Part shown: positions 26,466 through 35,679 of the stretch, piece by piece
Position numbering within the stretch: position 1 is the stretch's first letter
Layout of the letters: every line of letters begins with the position of its first letter
Assembly: GCA_002412765.1 (NCBI GenBank)
Contig: DHVR01000075.1
Span: 1 to 64,000, forward strand
Direction of reading: 5' to 3'
Length of the DNA: 64,000 bases
DNA from: Leptolinea sp. UBA5203
GTDB lineage: Bacteria; Chloroflexota; Anaerolineae; Anaerolineales; Anaerolineaceae
Position numbers and translations under genes: made by a program
Notes under the pieces: model-generated
Seen by the model: only the letters and a program-made list of their open reading frames with translations
What the model was told of the DNA's origin: nothing
Database searches by the model: none

Positions 26466-26941
26466 TATTTCTCCACTAATTTTATTGACCGACTTGGCAA
26501 TCGCTGGCTTTGTCCCTGAAAAACCTTGAGTAAGAGATCAACTAAAATTACAGGTCCGGATGATCAATTATTATGAAACATGCCGAGTTTTTCTTCAGTT
26601 TACCCACCAATGATGTCAGGCAAATTCTTTTTGCTGATTAAAGATTTTCTGTTTAGATACGATATATGTTTTTTTCCAAGTTCCTTAATCTGAGTATAGG
26701 AAGTCAAATCATAAATTGAAATAAAAGGTATATGAAATTTACTTAAAGGGATAATAAAATATTCAATGCGGTTTTGAGCAGCATAGAAAGAAATCCATTA
26801 AGTAAATCCCTATCCAAGTCTCATTATGTGTTTTTATGTTAGCTAGATCATGCACATTCTCTTTTTTTTGTAAATTAACAAAAAAAGGCAATAGAGTGCC
26901 GAAAGACACCTATTGCCTTTTATACCTAGTTGGCTATTGAC
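26466..26941. other. Intergenic region behind cheW
   Basis: Gene-free and AT-rich. It contains the cheW terminator at its right end and the leader of the helical-sensor receptor gene at its left end. Confidence 0.5.
26883..26921 (-). terminator. Rho-independent terminator of the receptor-cheW operon
   Basis: On the minus strand AAAAGGCAATAG and CTATTGCCTTTT form a 12-bp stem that ends in a continuous T-run. It begins about 20 bases after the cheW stop codon. Confidence 0.9.
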
Positions 26942-27412
26942 TTATGCGGGCATCAACAACTCATTCGTTATGGCCAACATCTGCCGGCTCTCACAAGAAG
27001 ATAAAACCGCTTCCAGAGAGAGTAGAATCACTAGCCGTTCACCAAGATTGGCGATTCCGGTAATGAAGGCCGTATCCACCGTGCTGAGCATTGCTGGAAT
27101 TGACTCAATGACATCCTCGTCGATCGTAAGAACCTCAGATACTGAATCCACAATCATACCCATACTGATACTCCCCATCCTAACGATCACAATTCGTGAA
27201 TCCAGCGTGGCGGAATCCGCCATCAAACCAAAACGTGAGCGTAAATCCATGACCGGAACAATAGCGCCTCTTAGATTGGTCACTCCTTCAATATACGCCG
27301 GCAAATTGGGCATGCTGGTTATCTTCTGCAGCTTGATGATGCCTTCCACCCCTTCGATAGGCACACCAAAAGCTTCGTGCGCTAACATGAAGACGACAAA
27401 TTGTTTTTCCAT
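26942..27412 (-). CDS. cheW: Chemotaxis coupling protein CheW
   Basis: A 156-residue CheW with the double SH3-like barrel. It shows the FVVFMLAHEAFGVPI start, the IEGVTNLRGAIVPVMDLR core, in which the conserved Arg of NLRG contacts receptors and CheA, and the second-barrel pattern MGMIVDSVSEVL. CheW links chemoreceptors to the kinase CheA in the cytoplasmic array. Its ATG lies two bases after the stop codon of the receptor at 27415-29445, so the pair is translationally coupled. No cheA is in the window. A decayed second copy lies 3 kb away, behind another receptor. Confidence 0.95.
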   Translation of the reverse strand: MEKQFVVFMLAHEAFGVPIEGVEGIIKLQKITSMPNLPAYIEGVTNLRGAIVPVMDLRSRFGLMADSATLDSRIVIVRMGSISMGMIVDSVSEVLTIDEDVIESIPAMLSTVDTAFITGIANLGERLVILLSLEAVLSSCESRQMLAITNELLMPA

Positions 27413-27414
27413 GG

Positions 27415-29445
27415 TTATTTCTCAACCGGTAGTTTGAAACGTCCGCATACTATTTGCAGCTCACGAGCCATATCCGCGAGGGAGGTAGCTGAGGCGGAAA
27501 CTTCTTCCACCTGGGCGCTCATTTCTTCCGTGCTGGCGCTGACTTCTTCAATGGATGCGCTGTTCTCTTCACTGACACTGGCTATCACTTCGATCGCCTG
27601 GGTCACTTCGGTTGAATTAGCAGCCATCTCCTCCGTGGCAGCGGTGTTTTCTTCCACGACGGCCGAGACAGAATCCACTGCTGCAACCAGCTCATTGGAG
27701 AACTCATTCATCTTCGCCGAAGCATCCGCGGCCATTTTCGCCTGGGTGTTTACTTCTTCAGCCGCATTCATAATTTCAGATAATGCAGTTCCCGCCAGAT
27801 TGGCACTCTTCACACCGGCTTCCACAACCAGGGAACCTTCATTCATGGCTTTGACGGCTTCAGCCACGGTTTTTTGAATTCCTGAGATCAATCCGCCGAT
27901 TTCTTTAGTGGCGCTGCTGGAACGTTCAGCTAATTTGCGAACTTCGTCAGCCACCACAGCAAAACCTTTGCCGTGTTCCCCAGCCCGGGCTGCTTCAATG
28001 GCGGCGTTCAAAGCCAGGAGATTGGTTTGCGAAGCAATATCCTCGATAACTTCAACAATGGTACCAATTTGCTCGGAGCGGGTTCCCATCTCTTGGACTT
28101 TTTCAGCCGAGAGGCCCACCTTTGTTTTGATGGTTTGCATGCCTTCCAGGGTGTCTTCAACGGTTTTAGTGCCTTTCCTGGCCGCTTCAGCAGCCACGGC
28201 TGAATCCCGGGTTACAGCAGCAGCATTTCCGGCGACCTGCTGGATGGCATTATTAATTTGTTCAGTAATTTCTGCCGCCCGAGTGACAGCGATAGTTTGT
28301 TCCTGTGCACCTTTTGCTACCCCATTGATCGCGCGGGACATTTCTTCCACCGAAGTCGCTGTTTGGGTGATGGCTCCCGCCTGGTTCTGGGTTCCTGCAG
28401 CCACCTGTTGAATGGTAGTGCTGATCTGATTGGTCGCCAAACCAGCCTGTTGGGCCGCACTGGCTAACTGCTGTGCAGCGGCCATCAAGTTGAGGGTATT
28501 GTTGGAGACCTGACATATAGAATCCCGCAGGGTATCCACCATGGCTACGAAGGCATTGCCCAATTCATCCGTTTCTGCTTTGGCATGCAAGGTTAAGGTT
28601 AAGTCGTTTTCAGAGATCCCCTTGGCGACTTCGCCCATTTCCTGCATATAATTGATCAGATTATCAAAAGCCTTGCCAATATCTCCAAGTTCATCCTTCC
28701 TCAGGCGGACAGTATCTTTTACTTTTTCATCCAGGTTGCGTTGGGTATCCCCAATCGCCAGCATATTGGCTGCCTGCACCACAATACCCAGTGGTTTGGT
28801 AATGCTTTGTGAAATGATGAATCCCAGCCCCACCGCCAGTCCGATCGCACCAACGATCACAAGGATCATGATGACGGTTGCCCGATTTGCCGCTGCGGTA
28901 TTATCAATCGCAATTTGATGAGCCGCTTCTTTTTTAGATTCCATCATGGCATCCAGGCTGTCCTGGATCGCCCGCGCACTGGTCATGGCATCCCCATGCA
29001 AAATCACCAGGGCTTCATCTGATTTTCCCGCTTTATCCAGCGCAATAATTTCCTCAATATAGGGTTCAAATTCAATGACTCCCTGCTTGTATTCGGCAAA
29101 TAAAGCTCGCATCTCGTCGGTTTCAATCAAAGCTTCATACGCTGCTGCCACTTCGGCCATTTCTGGATAAAGTTGATTTACTGTATCATATTTGGCCTGC
29201 CCTTCCACTTTGTCCTTAATCAGGATGGCATCCCGCAGGTTAACACGGATCCGCTGAAAGGAGATCCCCATGTGTTCCAGTTGGGTAATGGGCACAGTGT
29301 AGTTCTCATACAGGCGGGTATCGGCAGCATCAATTTGTCGAATATTGACAATCCCAATGACACCCACCACGGCTGATAGGACAGCCATTAATACAAAAGC
29401 GCTGATTAATTTTCTTCCCATTCTCAAGTCATTTAAAAAATTCAT
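27415..29445 (-). CDS. Methyl-accepting chemotaxis protein with four-helix sensor
   Basis: A 676-residue receptor. Between the two membrane helices (about 12-32 and 188-210) lies a roughly 155-residue helical domain of four-helix-bundle (4HB_MCP) type, with the characteristic IRVNLRDAIL segment near residue 62. HAMP (about 212-270) and the signalling domain (about 370-650) follow, with the tip TNLLALNAAIEAARAG intact and many E/Q pairs suited to methylation. It forms an operon with cheW directly downstream. AGGTGAG precedes the ATG. The C-terminal 350 residues closely match the receptor at 24072-26465. Confidence 0.94.
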   Translation of the reverse strand: MNFLNDLRMGRKLISAFVLMAVLSAVVGVIGIVNIRQIDAADTRLYENYTVPITQLEHMGISFQRIRVNLRDAILIKDKVEGQAKYDTVNQLYPEMAEVAAAYEALIETDEMRALFAEYKQGVIEFEPYIEEIIALDKAGKSDEALVILHGDAMTSARAIQDSLDAMMESKKEAAHQIAIDNTAAANRATVIMILVIVGAIGLAVGLGFIISQSITKPLGIVVQAANMLAIGDTQRNLDEKVKDTVRLRKDELGDIGKAFDNLINYMQEMGEVAKGISENDLTLTLHAKAETDELGNAFVAMVDTLRDSICQVSNNTLNLMAAAQQLASAAQQAGLATNQISTTIQQVAAGTQNQAGAITQTATSVEEMSRAINGVAKGAQEQTIAVTRAAEITEQINNAIQQVAGNAAAVTRDSAVAAEAARKGTKTVEDTLEGMQTIKTKVGLSAEKVQEMGTRSEQIGTIVEVIEDIASQTNLLALNAAIEAARAGEHGKGFAVVADEVRKLAERSSSATKEIGGLISGIQKTVAEAVKAMNEGSLVVEAGVKSANLAGTALSEIMNAAEEVNTQAKMAADASAKMNEFSNELVAAVDSVSAVVEENTAATEEMAANSTEVTQAIEVIASVSEENSASIEEVSASTEEMSAQVEEVSASATSLADMARELQIVCGRFKLPVEK

Positions 29446-29509
29446 TGCTCACCTGCCTTATCTAGTTATTAAAGGAATCTGATTTATGTATTTTTTGGAT
29501 AAATAGTAA

Positions 29510-29911
29510 TTACAGTTGACCTGTTGATTTTCTTTGGTCCATCAATAATTCACGTACAATTTCAAGGAATTGACCGGGGTCAAAGTTCCCCACAATAAAC
29601 CGATGTTGATTACTCCATATGGACTGTGCCATTTGGGGCTCTTCATCAAGGAGGGAGAGGGTTCGAAGGTTAGGATAGTGATCCATTAATGGCATCACTT
29701 GACTCATAAAATCGTCTTGTTGAATCCACTGATCCAAAATCAAAACACTGATCAGCTCAGGGTATGCTTCCAGTAGGCTGGGGATTTCGGAAAATTCTGA
29801 AACATGATAAATCGGCAAGTCATCCTTGATAATTACAAGCAAGACCTTGATGGCCTGTTTCCTGGATGGAGAATGACTGAATAGAATTACCACAACTGTC
29901 CTGTCCTTCAT
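29510..29911 (-). CDS. Receiver-like (pseudo-receiver) protein
   Basis: A 133-residue protein with the alternating strand/helix pattern of a response-regulator receiver. It has a first strand (VVVILFSHS), a central strand ending with a possible acceptor Asp (ISVLILDQWIQ) and later strands at TLSLL and RFIVGNF. The acidic pair after strand 1 and the conserved Lys after strand 5 are not evident, so phosphorylation is doubtful and it may act as a protein-interaction module. It lies between the receptor-cheW operon and the NarL-type regulator on the same strand, 65 bases upstream of the receptor start. Confidence 0.5.
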   Translation of the reverse strand: MKDRTVVVILFSHSPSRKQAIKVLLVIIKDDLPIYHVSEFSEIPSLLEAYPELISVLILDQWIQQDDFMSQVMPLMDHYPNLRTLSLLDEEPQMAQSIWSNQHRFIVGNFDPGQFLEIVRELLMDQRKSTGQL

Positions 29912-30104
29912 GCGGATTTGAAATGATCAAAACACCTAGTATTAGAATATCGAAAAATCCCAATCAGCGCATCATTCGGACAAATGAATCCGATTAACTA
30001 AAATAGACCACATTTCTGTGATCTATCTACTCTAAAAGTGTTAATTCACGGCTGCTGAAGTAGTTCGCTGATTTCTAGCCTGTCATACCCCCTTATTTGT
30101 CCCA

Positions 30105-30755
30105 TCAAACATCAAGGCTGGCAATTCCTTCCCGCAATGCATACAATGCCGCCTGGGTTCGATTCGCCAGATGTAATTTACTTAATATATTGCTGGTATG
30201 GGTTCGAATCGTCCATTCACTCAAATGCAGCTTTTCAGCGATCTCCAGGTTGGATTGACCGGTAGCGATCAGTTCCAATACGGATATCTCACGATCCGTG
30301 AGCTGATCTTCGGACAAAGATTGCGGCGTCGGCTTGCTGAATTCGTTCATTAATTTACTGGCAACCAGGGGGTGCAAAGAGGAAATGCCATGGTAAACAT
30401 CTTGGATGGCTTGCATCAGTTGCTGAGGAGAAGAATCCTTCAGCAAGTATCCTGCAGCACCGCTTTTTATCGCTGGGAATACCTTATCATCTTCAGCAAA
30501 ACTGGTGATGACCAAAATCCTTGCCGCTGGGTTATGCTGCCGAATCTCCTGGATGGCTTCCAATCCATTTTTCACCGGCATCACCATATCCATCAGAATC
30601 ACATCCGGATGCAGGGCTGCCGCCAGCAGTACCGCTTGCTCACCATTTTCCGCTTCACCAATAATTTCAAATCCTTCTTTGCACGCAAAGAAAGCCTTAA
30701 TACCAGCCCGAACCATGGCGTGGTCATCAGCGATCAGTATTCGAATTGTTTCCAT
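30105..30755 (-). CDS. NarL/FixJ-family response regulator
   Basis: The start at 30755 gives METIRILIADDHAM, the canonical receiver beginning; longer frames only read back into the kinase gene. The 216-residue protein has a receiver (D10-D11, acceptor D56, conserved T/K further on) and a C-terminal LuxR-type helix-turn-helix (about 150-216, LTDREISVLELIATGQSNLEIA). Once phosphorylated it should dimerise and bind promoter DNA. The gene overlaps the end of the kinase gene by 29 bases, so the two form a two-component pair. Target genes are unknown. Confidence 0.93.
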   Translation of the reverse strand: METIRILIADDHAMVRAGIKAFFACKEGFEIIGEAENGEQAVLLAAALHPDVILMDMVMPVKNGLEAIQEIRQHNPAARILVITSFAEDDKVFPAIKSGAAGYLLKDSSPQQLMQAIQDVYHGISSLHPLVASKLMNEFSKPTPQSLSEDQLTDREISVLELIATGQSNLEIAEKLHLSEWTIRTHTSNILSKLHLANRTQAALYALREGIASLDV

Positions 30756-33700
30756 GTTTAATTCCTTCTTTTTCTTCAATTGCTGGGAATGTATAAGGTA
30801 CGCTGGCAAAAATGCTTGTTCCCTCACCAACAAAGGATTTAATTTCAAGAACCCCGTTAATCTTTTGAATCCTTTCCTGCATGTTGACCAATCCCTGCCC
30901 CCCATGATTAGGCGTATCTTGTGGATCAAAACCATGTCCATTATCCTGGATGTGCATCTTCAAAACACCCTCCTCTACCGTTATTGCAATATTTATCTCA
31001 CTCGCCTGCGCATGACGGGTAATGTTATTTAAGGCTTCAACCGTTAACCAATAGAGAACTTCTTCGATGGATGGATCAATAGACAGGAATTCATCCACAG
31101 AAAACCTAGTTGCGATAGAAGCTCTTTTCTCGACCATCTCGATACGTTTGCGCAGTGCATTTACCAATCCATCCTGTTCCAAATCGGGAGGACGCATCTC
31201 AAAAATCATTAACCGCATTTCATTTAAAGCTTGTTTGGTTAATTGGGATAATCGGGATAAAACTTCGGCTAATTGTTCCATTTTATTTTCATGGATCAAA
31301 TCCTGACCGGCATTGGCGAATAATACCGCGCTATACAGGGTTTGGGTCACGGAATCATGCATCTGGCGGGATAACCGAATCCGTTCTTCCTTCAACCCAG
31401 TCTGTTCTGCTTCTTCGATCAGTTTGTGATTCTCTATCATCACGCCAATATGGTTTACTAAGGCGTTCAAAAAGGTAATCTCTTCCAAATTGAATATCTG
31501 TGAGCCCTCACGAAAGAGGGAAACCAAACCATACACCTTACCTTGCAGCAGGATTGGCACACCAATAAAAATATGATTTGGAAATTCATGGTATTCCGAT
31601 GTTAATTGATAATATGGATTATCGATAACATTTGGGATAATCACGGTCTCAGCCTGTTGAATAACCCGGCCTTCCCACAAATTTTCCGGGGGTGAGGATT
31701 CAATAAATTCCTGAATTTCGATCTGCCCCATCTTTCCTGCGACCATTTTTAAGCGATCTCGGTTTTGATCCAAAAAGAAAATTCCACCATACTTACACCC
31801 CAACACTTGCATCACCTCTGCTATGGATAATTCCAATTTGGCTGATAGAGCCTTCTGTACGCCTGAAACAGCAATGACGTTATATAAAGTGGACAATTCC
31901 AAGGTCCTTCGAGAAATCATATGTTTCATGGACTCTAGATTGCCCATTCTTTGTAAGGTTACGCCAATAATTTCTGCCATCGCCCCCAATGGGGTGATGA
32001 TTTCATCAAAAGGTAAGGTGGATCCTTGATTACCAACCAGCATTACTCCCACTTTCATCTCTCCGGATAAGATGGGAAGAAGAAGACAGGAATTTAATTT
32101 AAGATCCTGAAATGTAGTGGTAGAAAAAACATTTTGATATTCCTCACCCGAAGTGATAAATCGTGGCTGTCCACTCGTCATGATCTCTTGGAATACCTGA
32201 AAATTCCGGACTCCCGATATCAATTTTTTGTCCTTAGTTTCACCTGCCAAGACAGGGGGCAGAAATGATTGTCCATCGGCTTCAAATATTGCCGCCAAAT
32301 TTACGTTGTAGGTATCCACAATCAAATTGACAACCATCTCCTGCGCTTCGATGCGGGTTTTTGCTTCCCGCAAGGACACGGTTAACCAGAGCATCATTTC
32401 TTGATCCAAACTATGTTGATTCTCTTTCTTGTGATAGAAATCATTCTCAATTTCCATCAGCATACGGTCGGTGATATCTTGGGTTAATAAAATAGCATGC
32501 CAATCTTGAAATGAGCAAGCTACACCACTAATCTCTAACCATAACGGACTGCCGTCATCTTTCTTTGTCCCTAAAATCACCTGCCTTACTTCCTGCTCCC
32601 CTCGTTGAATGCGCGAACTGACAAATTCCTCGCGCAGCATGGGGCTGCCATCCCTGTGAAAATAATCCCTTTTCCGATGCTCACCCAATATCAAGTCTTC
32701 TCCTGAAATACCATAAATCTGAGCCAAAGCAGGGTTCTGAGTGACAATTTTTTGCTGCTCATCCAGGATGGAAATACCAATGGGTAACGAATCGAACAAT
32801 AATTGTAGTTTTTCGACACTCTCTTGTAACATCAATTCCGTCAGTTTCTGTTCAGTAATGTCGGAAAAAGTTGTTGCGAATTGTCCGGGTTTGGGGGAAT
32901 ATACATTTACGCTGAACCATTTTTCCAAGGTTTGGGAATAATTTTCATATTGCATGGGTACGCCGCTCCTGGCAACCTCAGCATAAGTATTAATCCAATA
33001 TTGTTCTGTCCCTGGCAAAGCAGAAAGGACGGTTTGCCCGATTAATTCTTCCCGTTTAAGGCCTGTGATTCGTTCAAATGCTGGGTTAATTTCCAAAAAA
33101 CGATAATCACACGCATTTCCATGATCATCATAAAGCATTTCATGCAATGCAAATCCTTCAATCATTTCAGTAAAAAGTTGCTGATAGCGCACTTCAGAGG
33201 ATTTTAAATTTTCCTCAATCTGCTTTAACTCTGAAATGTCGCGAACAACCCCAATAATGATATGCTCTCCTACATACGGGAAGGAATTCCAGGATAACCA
33301 TTTAAATCCACCGCCTTTGCAAAGGTAACGATTTTCAAAATAAAAAAACGCCTCACCTTCCACCATAGTTGTAAAAGCATCTTCAGTTTTTGTTCTGTCA
33401 TCCGGATGAACAAAGTCCAACCATGGTTTTTCCAGTAGTTCATGAATCTCCCAACCTAATGTTTGGCTCCAGGCGGGATTGAGCACCTTAAAATAACCAT
33501 CAAACCCTCCAATACAGAGCATATCCTTGGCGTGAGTGAATATTTTATCTTTTTGAGAAAGCTCTTCGCTGGTTTTCTTTCGCTGACTGATATCCAGATG
33601 AATCCCTGTCATCAACAAAGGACGATTCGCCTCGTCCCTTTCAATGACATTCCCCCGTCCTTCCGTCCAAAGCCACCCTCCAGCCGCAGTTTGATATCGA

Positions 33701-34530
33701 AATTCAATACTAAAGGAATCCGACTGCTGAAGACTGGACTGGACAATTTCGATAACTTTTTGCCTTTCCTCAGGATGGATCAATTGACTCCAAGCTTCGT
33801 ATGTCAATGCAAAAGCATCAGGCTCATAATCCAACATTCGCCAGCAGCGTTCATCCCAAATGATTTTATCGGCCAAGATATCCCAATGCCATAGGCCCAA
33901 TTTACTGGAGGCACTGGCTAGTTGGAATCGCTGTTCACTGAGTTTTAACGCTGCTCTTTCCCGAAATCGGGATTCAAAATCCTCAAAGATTAAGTACAAA
34001 AACACTGTAGCAGCGGGGAAAAGAAAAAGAATCTGAACCCCGGATTTCTTTATGGTTTCTAAACCAAGATGATTGGGAAGAAATATAAATAAGATTGAAA
34101 TAGACATATGAACCAACATGCCAAAAAGCCAGACATTGAATATCTTCAGAGGTTTTTTTACTTTTTTGCTTAGGTAATAATAACCAATACCAAAAGCAGT
34201 TGAAACAACAACACTTCCCATACCAACCCAAACTCCAAGCCCGCCCAGCCAAAATCGGTAAATAAGACAAAGAATTGCGGCAATCAAAGCAACTGTGGGA
34301 CCAGCCATTAATCCGGCCATACTCAAGATGATTGACCTACCATCAATAATAATCCCCTCACTGACGTTAAGAGGAGTCATCATGGTTAAAATGCCAATTC
34401 CCCCAAAAAGGATACCGGACAAGACCTTAAAAAAACCACTTTTCTTGGGAAAATGCTTGAGGATTGCCTGATAAGCAATCGTTAACGTTAAAAGAAGGGC
34501 CAGATTTTGAATCAGATCCAGAAGTACCAT
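30727..34530 (-). CDS. Membrane multi-sensor HisKA_3 histidine kinase
   Basis: A 1267-residue kinase. Residues about 1-190 contain five to six membrane helices with the pattern of the 5TMR-LYT sensor (VSEGIIIDGRSIILSMAGLM then AGPTVALIAAILCLIYRFWLGG), found in LytS-like proteins. Four PAS domains (about 200-690) and two GAF domains (about 710-860 and 880-1045) follow. The transmitter is NarX-like: H1058 in RLSRQMHDSV, N-box NNITRHA near 1168 and DNGHGF at 1196-1201. It should phosphorylate the regulator encoded just downstream. Several PAS modules closely resemble those of the HD-GYP and GGDEF proteins at 6.9-14.3 kb. Confidence 0.92.
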   Translation of the reverse strand: MVLLDLIQNLALLLTLTIAYQAILKHFPKKSGFFKVLSGILFGGIGILTMMTPLNVSEGIIIDGRSIILSMAGLMAGPTVALIAAILCLIYRFWLGGLGVWVGMGSVVVSTAFGIGYYYLSKKVKKPLKIFNVWLFGMLVHMSISILFIFLPNHLGLETIKKSGVQILFLFPAATVFLYLIFEDFESRFRERAALKLSEQRFQLASASSKLGLWHWDILADKIIWDERCWRMLDYEPDAFALTYEAWSQLIHPEERQKVIEIVQSSLQQSDSFSIEFRYQTAAGGWLWTEGRGNVIERDEANRPLLMTGIHLDISQRKKTSEELSQKDKIFTHAKDMLCIGGFDGYFKVLNPAWSQTLGWEIHELLEKPWLDFVHPDDRTKTEDAFTTMVEGEAFFYFENRYLCKGGGFKWLSWNSFPYVGEHIIIGVVRDISELKQIEENLKSSEVRYQQLFTEMIEGFALHEMLYDDHGNACDYRFLEINPAFERITGLKREELIGQTVLSALPGTEQYWINTYAEVARSGVPMQYENYSQTLEKWFSVNVYSPKPGQFATTFSDITEQKLTELMLQESVEKLQLLFDSLPIGISILDEQQKIVTQNPALAQIYGISGEDLILGEHRKRDYFHRDGSPMLREEFVSSRIQRGEQEVRQVILGTKKDDGSPLWLEISGVACSFQDWHAILLTQDITDRMLMEIENDFYHKKENQHSLDQEMMLWLTVSLREAKTRIEAQEMVVNLIVDTYNVNLAAIFEADGQSFLPPVLAGETKDKKLISGVRNFQVFQEIMTSGQPRFITSGEEYQNVFSTTTFQDLKLNSCLLLPILSGEMKVGVMLVGNQGSTLPFDEIITPLGAMAEIIGVTLQRMGNLESMKHMISRRTLELSTLYNVIAVSGVQKALSAKLELSIAEVMQVLGCKYGGIFFLDQNRDRLKMVAGKMGQIEIQEFIESSPPENLWEGRVIQQAETVIIPNVIDNPYYQLTSEYHEFPNHIFIGVPILLQGKVYGLVSLFREGSQIFNLEEITFLNALVNHIGVMIENHKLIEEAEQTGLKEERIRLSRQMHDSVTQTLYSAVLFANAGQDLIHENKMEQLAEVLSRLSQLTKQALNEMRLMIFEMRPPDLEQDGLVNALRKRIEMVEKRASIATRFSVDEFLSIDPSIEEVLYWLTVEALNNITRHAQASEINIAITVEEGVLKMHIQDNGHGFDPQDTPNHGGQGLVNMQERIQKINGVLEIKSFVGEGTSIFASVPYTFPAIEEKEGIKHGNNSNTDR

Positions 34531-35045
34531 GTAATTATTAAACCTTTCTACTTATAAGTCAAACCATTCTCAATAAACAGCAGGTTGTCCGTACCGACAA
34601 TGAATACTTTTCCGCAATGATTTTGTACTGCCATTGTCTTGAACCGGATAAATGAGTTCTATCCTCAGCATTGATATGTGCTATTTATAATTTGTACTAG
34701 CTAATGAATACCCCTTTATACCCTGAACTTAGATCACACAAAAAATGATTATCCAACCAAAGGCCCTATTGAACAATCTATATACTAAAGTATAAGTTTT
34801 CAAACCCAAAGGTGTATAAATTAGGCATTAAGGTTGCGTGTAACTTGGGAGGAAATTTTGAGAATAAATCAGCTGTCGACAGAGGGATTAGATTGTTGAG
34901 GACTAAATTCCGGTTGCTGCCATCATCTCCGTGGTCATCACCCTGGTGGTCGCACTGATGACCCTTTATTGGGAGTTTTATATAGAAACCCTGTCAAAGA
35001 AGGCTTTTCACGGAATGTGGTAAACTTAGTCCGGATAAACAATCT
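34531..35045. other. Intergenic region between kinase and AhpD-like gene
   Basis: Divergent-gene spacer, AT-rich on the left. It must hold the promoters of both neighbours; none is clear by eye. The right part contains a short membrane-helix coding remnant. Confidence 0.45.
34907..35023 (+). pseudogene. Fragment encoding one membrane helix
   Basis: After an in-frame TAA the sequence encodes about 38 residues with one strong transmembrane helix (PVAAIISVVITLVVALMTLY), then a stop. In the neighbouring frame just upstream, MRTKFRL follows a TTG, so the original gene may have begun MRTKFRL-VAAIIS like a membrane sensor and lost frame. Evidence is thin. Confidence 0.25.
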
Positions 35046-35534
35046 ATGACAAAGAAACCTTTTCTTCGCCGTATCTATCACAAAATTTCCGAGCCCTTGA
35101 ACGATTTTCGATTTATGATGGAAAATCGAGCCCTTATTCGTACAGCCATGCGGAACGAGATTTCCATCAAATTTCGTGAGCGTATCATGCTGGTCGTAAC
35201 CGAAGTGAACGGATGCAGATATTGCAGTTATTTCCATGCCCGTATGGCGCTGAAAGCCGGCATCCCATCTGCTGAGCTGGATGAATTTCTACAGGGAACA
35301 TTGCCGCTAGAAACCTCACCTGAAGAAGAACCAGCCTTGTATTACGCCCAACATTGGGCAGAAACCAACGCAAACCCGGATGCCGAAGCGCTGCAAACAA
35401 TTATTAATACCTATGGACAAAGGAAAAGCGATGCTATTCACATCATTTTGCACATGATCCGTATGGGGAACTTGTTGGGAAATACCATGGATTTTTGGCT
35501 TTACAAACTTACATTTGGAAAATTTGGAAACTGA
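35046..35534 (+). CDS. AhpD-like / carboxymuconolactone decarboxylase family protein
   Basis: A 162-residue all-helical protein with the AhpD-type redox motif C57-x2-C60 followed by H64 (NGCRYCSYFHARMALKAG). In AhpD-like proteins these residues form a peroxidase or disulfide-relay centre. An upstream Glu (VVTEVNGC) completes the usual proton relay. It probably acts as a small cytoplasmic thiol peroxidase or reductant-linked protein; the electron donor is unknown. No strong ribosome binding site is visible. The next gene, a bacterioferritin, is convergent, and both fit oxidative-stress defence. Confidence 0.8.
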   Translation: MTKKPFLRRIYHKISEPLNDFRFMMENRALIRTAMRNEISIKFRERIMLVVTEVNGCRYCSYFHARMALKAGIPSAELDEFLQGTLPLETSPEEEPALYYAQHWAETNANPDAEALQTIINTYGQRKSDAIHIILHMIRMGNLLGNTMDFWLYKLTFGKFGN

Positions 35535-35679
35535 TCCTTTCCAGCGGGGTCAAAAAAAACTATTTCTCCAAATTAAATACGATGGTTTGTTATTCAAGCG
35601 ATGTGGGTCGAACCAGCCAAGTGAATGAAACCAGGGCAACAAACTGATTTGTTACCCCGGTATTGATACCTGATGAAAT

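Noticed and set aside
26942..34530. A complete chemosensory operon
   Set aside because: Only receptors and cheW are present; the kinase at 30.7-34.5 kb is a NarX-like HisKA_3 enzyme with its own NarL-type regulator, not a CheA.
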